64,000 bases of DNA from Amphirosellinia nigrospora (Eukaryota > Ascomycota > Sordariomycetes > Xylariales > Xylariaceae). The number at the start of each line of letters is the position of its first letter. The stretch's first letter is position 1. The notes beneath the pieces are model-generated. The model did no database searches, had not been told where the DNA came from, and saw only the letters and a list, made by a program, of their open reading frames with translations. Of this stretch, positions 11,858-22,446 are shown in pieces. Both the position numbers and the translations under genes were made by a program. The stretch lies in assembly GCA_004123355.1 (NCBI GenBank), contig SCHM01000002.1:62001-126000 (forward strand), in the 5' to 3' direction.

Positions 11858-14559
11858 ATTGTCGTAGTGCTCGAGAAACTTGGTGCGTCTGCAGGAGTAG
11901 TCGACTCCGGAGATTTACAGGCAAGCGAGCATATATATACGGCCGTCGGCCAAATGAGAGACCTCGTGTCTGTTAACACCACATCACCAACCAAGCCTTC
12001 CAGTTCCCCGGATATGCGCCAAGGCTTCATTGCCGCGTTTACGGGTCTTTGTTTTAGCCGCTGTCCACCTACGGCTAATGTGTGAATACACGTGTAGACC
12101 TATGGCGGCTGGGAGAGTGTCAATTTGGGGCGTCGACGATCCGCGCCGAGTTGGAGCCACGTTAATCAACGTAGCTTTCGCCCGAGGAGCACTCGGAGCT
12201 TGAGTGGCCGAGTTCACAGCTAGTGGTTTGGCGAGGTCGGCGAGATGGCATGATTGGCTCACGGATATCTGAGAAAGCCCTAGATATAGAAAATAGCCAT
12301 GGGAAATGTATCAGCTCAAATGTAATTTGGAGTATTTATAATGATACCCTTAATAACCAAACGTGGGTTGGCTCTGCCAGTTCATGATTATTTATGGTAC
12401 GTGCGAGCTTATCACCCAGGTTATAACTTAGAGATTTGCTCTATCACCATGCGATGTTGCCCGGGAGAAATTTACGGAAGATATAAATATGGCCTTCTCT
12501 TCTGAAATGGACTAGGTACGAGAAAGTAGTCTTATTGAATACAGGTTTATCCGTTCTAGTTCTAGACTGACACGATATGATCCAAAAACGAGGTTCAAAG
12601 TGTTGGCAGTCCTAGCAGCGTCTAGATCGATAACAATGTCACTCCATTTCCTAGAGGCTGAATTAAACTCTGAGGTGTTATTTAACCGAGCTGGTATGGA
12701 TAAGTTGTATCATGGTAGGTACAAAGACTAATGTCGGGTCACTGCTAGAGACACCCTTTACCTCGGTTGATTGTGTATCCTACGCTACTACCATAGTCAC
12801 TCACTTTTTCGTTAAGATATTAGTATGTCGATATTTCATTTTCAGGATAATGGTCATCATTTCTTTAAATAATTCCTACTGTTGATTTGATGTTATTGAG
12901 CTCAGGCTACCCCGGAACTTTGGAAATGGTCTGTCTACCATCCTATTCATTATTAGGCCGAGAGCTTTAAGAACTGTCGTGAGTACTTCATGTTGGCGCT
13001 CTGATGAATAACACGAAGAACCCGATGAGATGTGCCGTATTGCATGCGAACGCTGGAAATCTCGGGGATAGAAAATTGGAGAAATTTCCTCCACGTGACC
13101 TTAGCTGTGATGTTGTGTAGCAATAAGACGGAGTTGTGGCGTAAACGCCGCCCCTTTTCGGTATTAAACACACATAATACGCTTAATCTGGCGACCTGTG
13201 TTGGTTGGAAATAAACTTCAGCTGGGATGTGAATGACGATCCTGTTAGATATCAGCTATGCCATGAATATTTATTGCTTACACATTCGTCCGTTTTCGAG
13301 CATTTATTCCCGGTTCAGCCAAACAGTTGTTATCTGAGTCCTTTGCCCAAACCAATCATTACCTACACACAAGGGTCCTCATGCTACCATGCACGCGCCA
13401 GGTATATCACATGCATCGCTCCCTGATAGTGCATCCAGGTTAGTACTACACTAGCCGTAAATTGAAGCGTTTCTAGACTAGTCTTTAGAGCGGAAACACC
13501 TCGGAGGAATATTCTATCTACCATGCAAAGGCGATGATGTCAGATGGTACTCTGGTTGGACCCTGCCAACGTGGGTATGACTCGCTTGTTACCCAGTTTC
13601 GGTTTTATGCGAGAAACATAACAATCTAGTTTTCGTATGTCATGATCGCATATAGCTTACGGCCGTCGTGAATATATTGCTGCGGGTAATAGAAGGTACG
13701 AGCCAAGCCCGCCAGCATGGGAGTGTCGTCGAATCCGTGGCGTCGGGTACGCGTTGCATCGCCAACACTGAAGTGGAGCGGTTAGAAAACAAGCATTTCT
13801 GAGGCACCCTACCAGGTCTTGGCATCAAGACCTTCCCGATTCGTCTCATTCCTGAGAGCTAGTGTAGCTGTGTATCAAGACTTGGCAAGGGTCGCCCGGC
13901 ACTCGCGGACGAGAGCGGGAATCAGAACCGAGTTCATTGTACCTGTCAGCGTTTAACTCGGAAATAGAATCAAGTCGCCGGGCGCCAGTTGCCCAGCGAT
14001 AGTGAGCAAGCTGTGGCAACAAGCAAACACGGCGTGTGTGATGGTCTGGTGGTGGTCCGCATGAGCATCTGTTCACTAATCGTGACTAACGATCTCACCG
14101 CACGGCCAGGATGAGACACCTCAGCATCATCTGCACGTTTCTACTTACTCACTTGCTCCCTTATTAATCTACATGCGTCACAATCATGATCATGGAAGCC
14201 AACACGACCTCCAGCCCACTGGCTCAGACGTCATATGGGGACATCGACGACGGGGACCAATAACTCATCCGCCCTAGACCCCCTGTCGAGCTTGCGCGTT
14301 CAACAATGCCCCACGCTGGATGCGAAACGATCCTCTGTCTGTCTACATGACAAGAGCAACATGCTTCACCAAAGGGTAAAACAGGTTTAACGTCTTCCGA
14401 GACGTCAAGCCCTATGGACGTCTGTCTTGCTTCTTCCACAGCATCTATATCTTTATTAAGGCTCCCAAGAGCATTACTTCTGGCATTTCTCGTTTGTCTT
14501 CCAATAAATTATCTCTATACTTCTACAAGATAAAAATCCACTAGTAACTAGTTAACTCC
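11858..14559. other. Intergenic, CE1 esterase to aspartic protease
   Basis: This 2.7-kb stretch lies between two divergently transcribed genes for secreted or hydrolytic enzymes and would contain both promoters. The first 150 bp beyond the esterase start contain a TATATATA box near 11931. I see no RNA gene and no ORF with a recognisable domain. Confidence 0.5.
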
Positions 14560-16187
14560 ATGCCTATTAGACCTGCCGCTATCATGGATAGCCTCGCTAA
14601 GCTCAAAGTCATTCGCAACCCCAACTACAAGCGTTCGGGTCTCAAATCCTATGTTTCTTTGATGAACAATATGGCTTTGACTCGACCAAAGAGGGCCCAT
14701 ACTACCATATAAACCGTGTTACTCAGCGCGGTCTTGCTCGTCATGAGCATAAGAAGGGAGGACGTGCCTATAAGGATCATGTCCTCGTCAAGAAGACCGG
14801 TACCACACAGACGGGCGAGGTCGGAGCTGATGACCAGCAAGGCGACACGGAGTAAGTCTTTTTAAGTTCGATGCTGGAAGCCCTCTATTCCAGCCCACGG
14901 TGCATTACTTAAAGAAAAAAAATACACTGACTGTCAACACCTGAAAGATACCTCGTTCAGGTCTCTGTCGGTACCCGGCCCAGAACCTAATGCTGGATTT
15001 CGACACCGGATCTGCTGATCTCTGGGTAAGTCGCCTTAATTCTGTATCCCGGATCATCATTGCTAACCCTACAGCCTGTAGGTATTCTCAACGAGCCTCA
15101 GTAGCTCTGTGCAAAAGAACCACAATGTATTCGACCCCACCAGCTCAAGCACATACAAGGCTCTGTCTAGCGAGAAATGGAACATCTCGTACGGCGATGG
15201 CTCGACCGCCTCTGGTACCTGCGGTACCGACGTGTTGGACGTCGGCGGACTTAGTGTCACAGGCCAGACAGTTGAGCTTGCCACTAAGCTGTCTACACAG
15301 TTCGCGCAGAGCACGGGCGACGGTCTCTTGGGACTTGCGTTCAGCAGCATCAACACGGTGACCAAGAACGGACAGCCGGACCCGGCCCCACACCAGTTGA
15401 GAACATGATCTCGCAGGGCGTGATCCCGTCGGACGCGTCGCTGTTCACATCTGCCTTCTATAGCGAGCGTGACGACGAAAACAGCTTCTACACATTTGGT
15501 TACGTAGACCAGGACCTCGTCAGCGCCTCCGGAGCGGACATTGTGTACACGGACATCGACAACTCGGAGGGGTTCTGGATGTTCAATTCGGAGTCGTACG
15601 TCCTTAACGGCACCACATCGCAGCAGAGCGGCAACAAGGCCATCGCCGACACGGGTACCACGCTGGCTCTCGTATCCGACGAGGTCTGCGAGGCCCTGTA
15701 CAAACAGATTCCCGGTGCTACGTACGACTCGACCCAGCAGGGCTACATCTTCCCACGAGCGTTACCGCCGACGATCTACCCGATTTCTCCGTCGCTGTCG
15801 GCGACACCCAGTTCACTATCCAGAAGGAGGCCCTCGCCTTCGCCTCGCCGACGACAGCCACTGGTACGGCGGCGTCCAGAGCCGCGGTACCAACCCGTTC
15901 GATATCCTCGGCGACGTCTTCTTGCGCAACATCTACGCTGTAAGATAACAATACTCCCTTACCCCCTGTCTTCGCTCCCCCTCCATTTCTACCTAACTTC
16001 TCTTCTCTTGTCGCTTTCATTGTTTACTGACTAATCGGCGTGCGTCAAACAGATCTGGGATCTCGGAAACACCCGCTTCGGCGCTGTTCCCAAGCTCCAG
16101 GCGACGCAAAACCTGACGCCGCCTAGCAACGATGCATCGGCTGCTAGTAGCGACAAGAAGACCAGCATTGCTCTGGCCCGTATCTAG
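14560..16187 (+). CDS. Pepsin-like aspartic endopeptidase (aspergillopepsin type), frame-broken
   Basis: An A1-family aspartic protease. Reading through frame breaks gives a propeptide (LKVIRNPNYKRSGLKSYVS), the first catalytic motif LDFDTGSADLW, the flap ISYGDGSTASG, the second catalytic motif IADTGTTLALVS, and a C-terminal block ending LGNTRFGAVPKLQ. Introns at 14852-14947, 15026-15081 and 15940-16052 have normal GT..AG ends. There is no obvious signal peptide at MPIRPAAIMDSLAKLK, as in one known fungal subgroup. Five one-base deletions interrupt the frame, near 14670, 14975 (CCC), 15385 (CCCC), 15753 (CCC) and 15847. Both catalytic DTG motifs and all flanking codons remain intact and I see no nonsense substitution. 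The breaks are more likely sequence errors than decay, but a pseudogene cannot be excluded. Confidence 0.85.
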
Positions 16188-16469
16188 ATTTATGCCCGTC
16201 ATGTATAGAAGTATATGTATGTGTGTGTGTGTATGACGATTGGCTTGTTCCCTTTTTGTACCTAATGAAGATCTGAATGCAATGCGGTTGGACGATGAAT
16301 TAGCAGAAACTTTAATATCGAGTCTTTAATATTGCTATGAATATTCCGAGTCAAACTGAACTCCTATCAAGTACATGTCTTCAACTACCCAAATACTCAG
16401 CCTGAGTCTCCCAATAATATTTCCACCAGTAAAAACTTCCGAGGACAGAATACTAATTTAACGATTACA

Positions 16470-18220
16470 CTACTCAATGTGTTCGATATCTGTCGGTTTC
16501 TCTGAATGAGTAGGCGGGGGCGACTCATCACCTAGCGTAGCTAGCTTGGCTCTTTGAGCCCCTATCTCAGCCAAGCTGACACCATCCTTTCGCATCCTCT
16601 CAATCTGGTCTGCCGCGGCTGCATACTCGGTTCTCTCCTCTTGATCATCTCCGGACCAAGGAAGAGGAAAATGAGCATATAAACCCACACGCAGCATGAA
16701 TATGGCAATCACCTTGCCGTAGTCGTAGCGCTTCACGCCATCCTTCGGGGATAGGGGAAACCGCTCGCCAATTGTCGCTTGGATGGTCGCGGCTGCCGAT
16801 GAGGCCAGGTTACCAAGCTGATAGGTCAAACCGACCGCTGTGCTTCGAAGCGCGGTGGCGAGAGTTCGCTTAGGTGGATAGGGATGGGACCCAGACGCCC
16901 CGACGAAGAACTGCAGGAAGAACGCACTTGCGATGAGAGTTAAGGACCTGGGGAATATATACGCCGGGAGAACTGCTGCGCCGATTACGCAGCAGGTCAT
17001 CATGCTGAGTCTCCGTCCAAAAATGCTCACGTAGCCGATTGTCGCACCCCCGAGTAGAGCCCCAACCTGGCCACCACACTTATGACTGTTACTTCTGTTG
17101 GGCCTAGTTCGACCTCTGCGATAGGTTAGTACTTCTTTTCCAGAACAACTGTACGATCTGGAGTCTTACATTCTTCAAAAACGTCGGATATAGATCTTGA
17201 GATCCGTGGCTACACGAATTGAAACCCGTCATCAACACGACCATGTAGATGAACAGAAACCAGTTTTCCCGAAGCGATGCTCGGACATCCCGTAACCAAG
17301 CAGCAGCGCCGCTAATAGCGTTGGTCTTCGATCTTGCATCTGAGCCATACTTGATTCTCTCTCCGCTCTCATAACCTGAGAGGCATTGGTTTCGGGCAGC
17401 CACCAACGGAATGCTATGATCAAGACCGGAGGGCCGGCACCGAACCAGAACAGTGACCTCCACCCATGGGATGTCGTGGGTATAAGCTGTCGTCTGTTAG
17501 GATGATGCCACCAAGAATTCACGGGACATACCGCTCGGTAGAATATGGCTGCTAGCAAGTACCCAATGCATAACCTTCCTGGTATACGCCAGATAATAAC
17601 GCGAGCATCGTAGGAAGATCTTCGAGTGCGGTAGCGGCAGCAGGGCGTACAGTCCTCCCTACAACAACCAAAGTCAGCTATCGTCGTATTTAAAAAATTG
17701 GAAAGCGGCCTTTCACGCTCTTGGACTAACCAAAAGGCGGAGCAAATAACCCTGGAATTCACTTACTGGCTATGCCGTAAAGTGCTCGAACACCAAGGAA
17801 CTGGGGCAACGATTGCGCGAACCCGGAAGCAAGCTCAAGGATGATGAACAAGAAGAGGTTGATTATCATCGTCCATTTCCGCCCATAAACGATCTGACAA
17901 ACCACCGAAGATAACAGCACCAACCGATCTTAGCATCAACGTGATCGTGATACCCCAAGACACAGCTGAATTCGTCGTGTTGAACTCAGCAGCGATCTCC
18001 GTCACGCATAGAGACACCGTGAAGAAGTCGAACGCATCCCACGTCCAGCCGAGGAAGCCGACGGAGAACATGAGCCATGGTGGCGGTCGAGATCACCGAG
18101 CACCCGAATCGGGTTGCGTAGCTTCGTCTTGGGCGGCTTCAAGCTCGTGATGCGAGTCGCGAAATATCGCCCTATCTGTTCAGGGGAGTAGAACCACCCG
18201 GCGGCCATATGATTCCGCAT
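16470..18220 (-). CDS. JEN1: JEN1-type monocarboxylate/proton symporter (MFS), frame-broken
   Basis: A Major Facilitator transporter of the Jen1 (lactate/pyruvate:H+) family in the plasma membrane. Diagnostic segments in order are SPEQIGRYFATRI, MFSVGFLGWTWDAFDFFTVS, WGITITLMLRSVGAVIFGGL, EGYALGYLLAAIFYRA, TTSHGWRSLFWFGAGPPVLI and FNSCSHGSQDLYPTFLKN. The last contains the Jen-family SHGSQD signature. The C-terminus is a hydrophilic tail ending DIEHIE. Introns with GT..AG ends occur near 17520 (48 nt), 17105-17170 and 17640-17770. An in-frame ATG at 18208 (MAAGW) is an alternative start. At least seven one- or two-base indels break the frame, for example near 18075 (missing base), 17890 (extra T), 17645 and 17585 (missing bases). 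All fall where the neighbouring peptide is perfectly conserved, so the intact protein can be inferred but is not encoded by this consensus. Confidence 0.85.
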
Positions 18221-18966
18221 CTTGCTCGGATAAACTCAAGGCCTTGCTATGGCGACAAGGAAGTAGGGATGGTGAACAAGTGTGGTGAGACGAAGTTCCA
18301 ACATGTTGTCAAGTATACCTATAGAGATCTTCCTTAGATGCCCTTCTATAGGCTCGGCAGTTCTCTCGGGGAGCGCAGCCGTGTCTCAAAAAGCTTATCA
18401 AGAACCGTCTAACAAGACATCTCGGGGGCGCGGGGAACCTTGTATTCTTCCTGTATCTGGATCCTCTATGATGGCATTTTACATTTAATTATCTTGGAGG
18501 TTATTGAAGGTAGGGTGGTATTATTGATTGGAGACTGGAGACAAGTCTCATTGGTGCTCGCTCCTTTCTTCGCCGAGATACCAGCGACCATTTAGGATTA
18601 CTTTGAAAATGATTCACTTACATCTTAGCCACAGTATACATGTCGCCTCGTCGGTGAAGTAACTGGTTGTGAATCAGATGATAATTGTGGCTTTATCTAA
18701 GTATGCATTAATAGATCCGGCCTGCTACCCACCGAATTATACATGTGGGCCTCATCATCATCGACGAATGAAATTGTTTGCATTTGGAAGTTAGAAAGAG
18801 TTAATGTAGTTGAGCCCATGAAGTTAGTCTCAAAACAAAACGCTGCTTCAATTCCCAAAATAGGAGGGAACGGCTCAATCAGAAGTAAAAAATAAGACTC
18901 ACTTTAACGCTGTATGATGTAAAAAATAGAAAAAGTTTGGTATAGGAGGAATTGAACCTCTGGCGA

Positions 18967-19038
18967 TGGACTCGCGGGGAATCGAACCCCGGACCACTCC
19001 CATGCTAAGGGAGTATTATACCACTAAACCACAAGCCC
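18967..19038 (-). tRNA. tRNA-Ala (anticodon AGC)
   Basis: A 72-nt cloverleaf reads on the minus strand from 19038. The acceptor stem GGGCTTG pairs with CGAGTCC with discriminator A. The D arm contains TGGTTTAGTGG (A box). The anticodon stem CTCCC/GGGAG encloses loop TTAGCAT with anticodon AGC. The T arm CGGGG-TTCGATT-CCCCG holds the B box. There is no intron and no encoded CCA. A T-rich tract about 30 nt downstream on the minus strand could end Pol III transcription. Confidence 0.95.
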
Positions 19039-19506
19039 GAGGGGATATGTAGGAGATGCGTCCAGTGGGGCCGCTTCCTTGGTGTCAGATCTGGTTGCAT
19101 GGCAGTTCATATCCGACCATCTTGATTGGGGTGTTAACGAAGTACGGATTGTTTCTACGATTTGTTTCTACAATATTTCAATCGGGAAAGATTACTTCCA
19201 GTGTATTTGCACCATTTCTCATGGATGCGTGGGACATCGATTCTGGTGTTTAATCTATTTTTGCCGCCTGCGGCCGAAAGCTACAATAACTTTTCCGTGA
19301 GAACGTCCTTAATACGTGACATCAATTTTTTATTTATGGCGATTTGTTTCGGCTTTGCATTATCAGATTTGCCGTTACAGAACTGGCGAAGGTGTCCAAT
19401 GATTTGTCTACACCATTGCTCTATGCAATGACCTTCTCTTTGCACTCGATGCTAGATAGTCGTCAGCCTAGGTGGTTCAGAAGCGTCGACATCGCGAGAG
19501 TATTAC

Positions 19507-22070
19507 TTACCCATACTTCTCCTTCAACTCCTTGATTAAGGAATGTTGATCTTTGGGGACATTGGCGCAAGCACGCCCTTCTCGGAGATCACGCCGTCGA
19601 GAACTTGCTTCACAGCTGCAGACAGAGCGTTAGAGTTCTAATCAACTACGCGACTCGGTTCTCATTGAGAGTTCGAGTAGCTAAATACGCTCTTGGGAAC
19701 GTCGGGTTACTTACCAACGGCACACGTACTCCCACCACTGCGAAGTTAAAACAATATGTTAGTTAAGATCGCCAAGCTTAGGTTTCGATTTTAGGTAAAG
19801 TAGAGTAGTTGTGACGGTGTAAAAAAACGCCGTTAACACTCTCTGAGTATGAACGGTATGTATGGCTCGCCACAGTACCTCTAGACCGAGGTAGCGGGCT
19901 TGTACTCACTGCAACAAAGTTAGTATCGAACGCAAAACCCGAATTATAGGTCTTTATACGCACCATTTTGCCATTGCTGAATAGCCACCTGAGCCCACTG
20001 GAGCACCATACTCGCACAGCGTGGAGGTTCTCGTTTCTTTGCTGCCGTCCTTGTTCTCGATCACGAACTTGTGCTGAAGCATGACTAGGTCTACGGTTTT
20101 CATATTAGCTTTGAATTATCTTTAGGTATACTACTACATGAAGTTTACTTACCGCGCTCACCCTCTTCGAACTGCATCTTTTGTTCAAGAGTGGCACAAA
20201 GGGTATCAAGTGGGTTACCCTGGGGACGATATTCTCTGACGAAAACTGCATTACAATATTAGTGTTACTCTTTATAAAAACTTGAGGTGGCCGCTGATCA
20301 CTTGTGGCAGGCGTCACGCTTCCTGGTGAGGTAGAAGGAGATAGTGATGACGTGGCGACTCACTAGGCCGATCCACCTAAGCCCTGCTAGAAGCTGTTCG
20401 CTTTGCTCGTCGCTCTTGAAGCTCGCTTTGGTAGTGATGGCTGAGATCAAATCTTGCTCGCTATTTCCGGATGCTGCGAGGATTTTCTGCGTAGCCTCGT
20501 TCCACGGAATTGACTGCTTCAGGGCATCGTTCTCGTCATCACTCAAAAAGCCCACTATAACCCAAGATTAATGATTAATTCATGATATTTCCGGGACAGA
20601 ATGCTGGCAGATCAAACTCACAATCAACGAGCAATTTGATGAATTCCCTTTATAGAATGGTATTAGCATTATTCTTCCATGGATTGTACTACAACATCTT
20701 GATACTGGTTGAAGTGTAGCATTGAACTGGACATGCCAGTTCATTTACGCCAATTTTTCCCCCATGTATAAGCCAAATACAATGAATGGGGTAAAAAATT
20801 ACTTACGGGAATCCTCCATATCTGAGAGTACCGCGGATGATGGTCTCGGCCTCTGGGATATTGTATCTACAATGCGGCTGGGTCAGATATAAGCATGCCT
20901 GAAAGAGCGAAGACTTGACGAACCGCTCCTTGTATGGTGTAGAATCTCTGTTTGGGTACGCAACGAATGCGAATCCAGGGTAGATCGGATAGGGCTTTGC
21001 CTCAGCCATTAGCTCGGGTCCGGCCACATTGACGACCTTTCCACCCTGGTAGTAGCTAGCGGCATTTCTGAGGGCTAAAAGCACACCCCTATGAGTGTTA
21101 GCTGCGAGACTAAGATAGATCACCGTTTTTCCCCTTTGCGTAAATCCAAGCATTTTTGACGGTTCGGAGATTGGGATGGCAGAATATACCTGGATGACCA
21201 ACTGAACTTGTACCCAAGAGGGTTTCCAGAATCCTCTAGATTATATTAGCACCTTTCTTGAACCTATAATAATCACAATAGCTTAAGAACACATACCAGG
21301 GGCAGGCTATAACTCGCTAGAATCAGTAATTACTCGTTTAGGGGAAATTGACCTGGGGTTTACGTACCAAGCCGCCGCAATAGCTCAAGAAACTTAATAT
21401 CTTGCCTCCGGCCTCATGAACTTCGGAGATGGTCTTGATGGCGTACAGATGCTTTTCAAATCCACGACGTTAGTTGTGCACGTTTAAGAAGAAACGAAAT
21501 ATGTAGTGTGGCAACTTGCATGATAACGGGCGGTTGAGGTATGTGATAGGATAGTTTTTAGACGAAGGGGGTGCTTACATCGATACCAGGGTCCAGACCA
21601 ATCTCATTCATGACGGTTATGCCGCGTCTTTGCATTGCTGGTCGAGCTCCAACATGGCGGGCGAGACGTAACTTGTGGTGACGACATGTCTCTTCTGTCG
21701 GATAGCGCTTTTGATGACAGTGGCATGGAATGTGTAAGGGATGAGAGAAATAACTAGGTCGTTCTTTGCCACCTCGGCGTCGAGGGCCTTGTCGTCATTG
21801 ACATCGAGGGAGATAGGATGAGCGTTCTTGACGCCCTTAGCAAGTTCTTGGGCTCTTTCGAGAGTTCTGCAAGCTGGAGGATGTCAGTGAGGGGCTGAAA
21901 GGCGCCATTTACGGAAAGCTTACTTACCAACAGTAACCTTGATGCCAGAATCACTAAGAATGTCGAGGGTAGGTCGCGTCACGAAGCCCGCACCCAGCAT
22001 GAGAACTTGTCTAGCGAATGGTTAATGAAATCTCATGGTTGAGCAATGTATGATCTCACCCTTGCGCCAT
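19507..22070 (-). CDS. LYS9: Saccharopine dehydrogenase (NADP+, L-glutamate-forming), saccharopine reductase
   Basis: This enzyme forms saccharopine from alpha-aminoadipate semialdehyde and glutamate in the fungal lysine pathway. Translation starts with an 11-nt exon (MAQG, 22070-22060) and continues with the Rossmann motif VLMLGAGFVTRP. Then follow VVTTSYVSPAMLELDQQCKD, ITVMNEIGLDPGID, FLSYCGGL, NPLGYKFSWSSRGVLLALRN, the middle segment AETIIRGTLRYGGF, and the C-terminal GNPLDTLCATLEQKMQF, LCEYGAPVGSGGYSAMAK and VISEKGVLAPMSPKI. About eleven short introns with GT..AG ends connect these exons, unusually many for this window. Single bases are missing near 21622 (before ITVMNEIGLDPG) and near 19541 (before LIKELKEKYG). 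The exon around 19725 reads CGGSTCAVAV where VGVPCAVAV is expected, suggesting further small errors. The enzyme is needed for lysine prototrophy, so true loss is unlikely. Confidence 0.88.
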
Positions 22071-22446
22071 GGTTCCTGTAGTCTGTATGATGCTTGTTTT
22101 TCAGGAAGAAAGCGTGAAGAAGAGAGTAGGTACCTATATAAGGTTGGGACATGGCACATTTACTGCCTGGGCTGTGACTAACTGAAGAACCCCTCCAACT
22201 TTCTAGTTTGTAGTGAGAGAGCTCATTGCCGAATTCGGAACACCAGGATATTTTAATGGGCCCAGTCCCCTCCGGCCCGGCATTGTGCATGAGCTAAGTA
22301 CTTAAGTACTGACGAGCCGGCCCATAGATAAGTACCTAGGTAGGTCTTGGCGGCCCTGGACCGCTTCAGCTTGCTAGGTACCTTTAAACATCTGCTTTGG
22401 ACAAACACCGCGCTGGTGCCATGATATTTTCTCGATAATCAATAAA
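22071..22446. promoter_or_regulatory. Divergent promoter region, LYS9 / HET gene
   Basis: This 376-bp gap separates the two start codons of divergently transcribed genes and must hold both promoters. It contains a palindromic AAGTACTTAAGTACT near 22300 and an ACCTAGGTAGGT motif near 22335. No TATA box is obvious. Confidence 0.5.
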
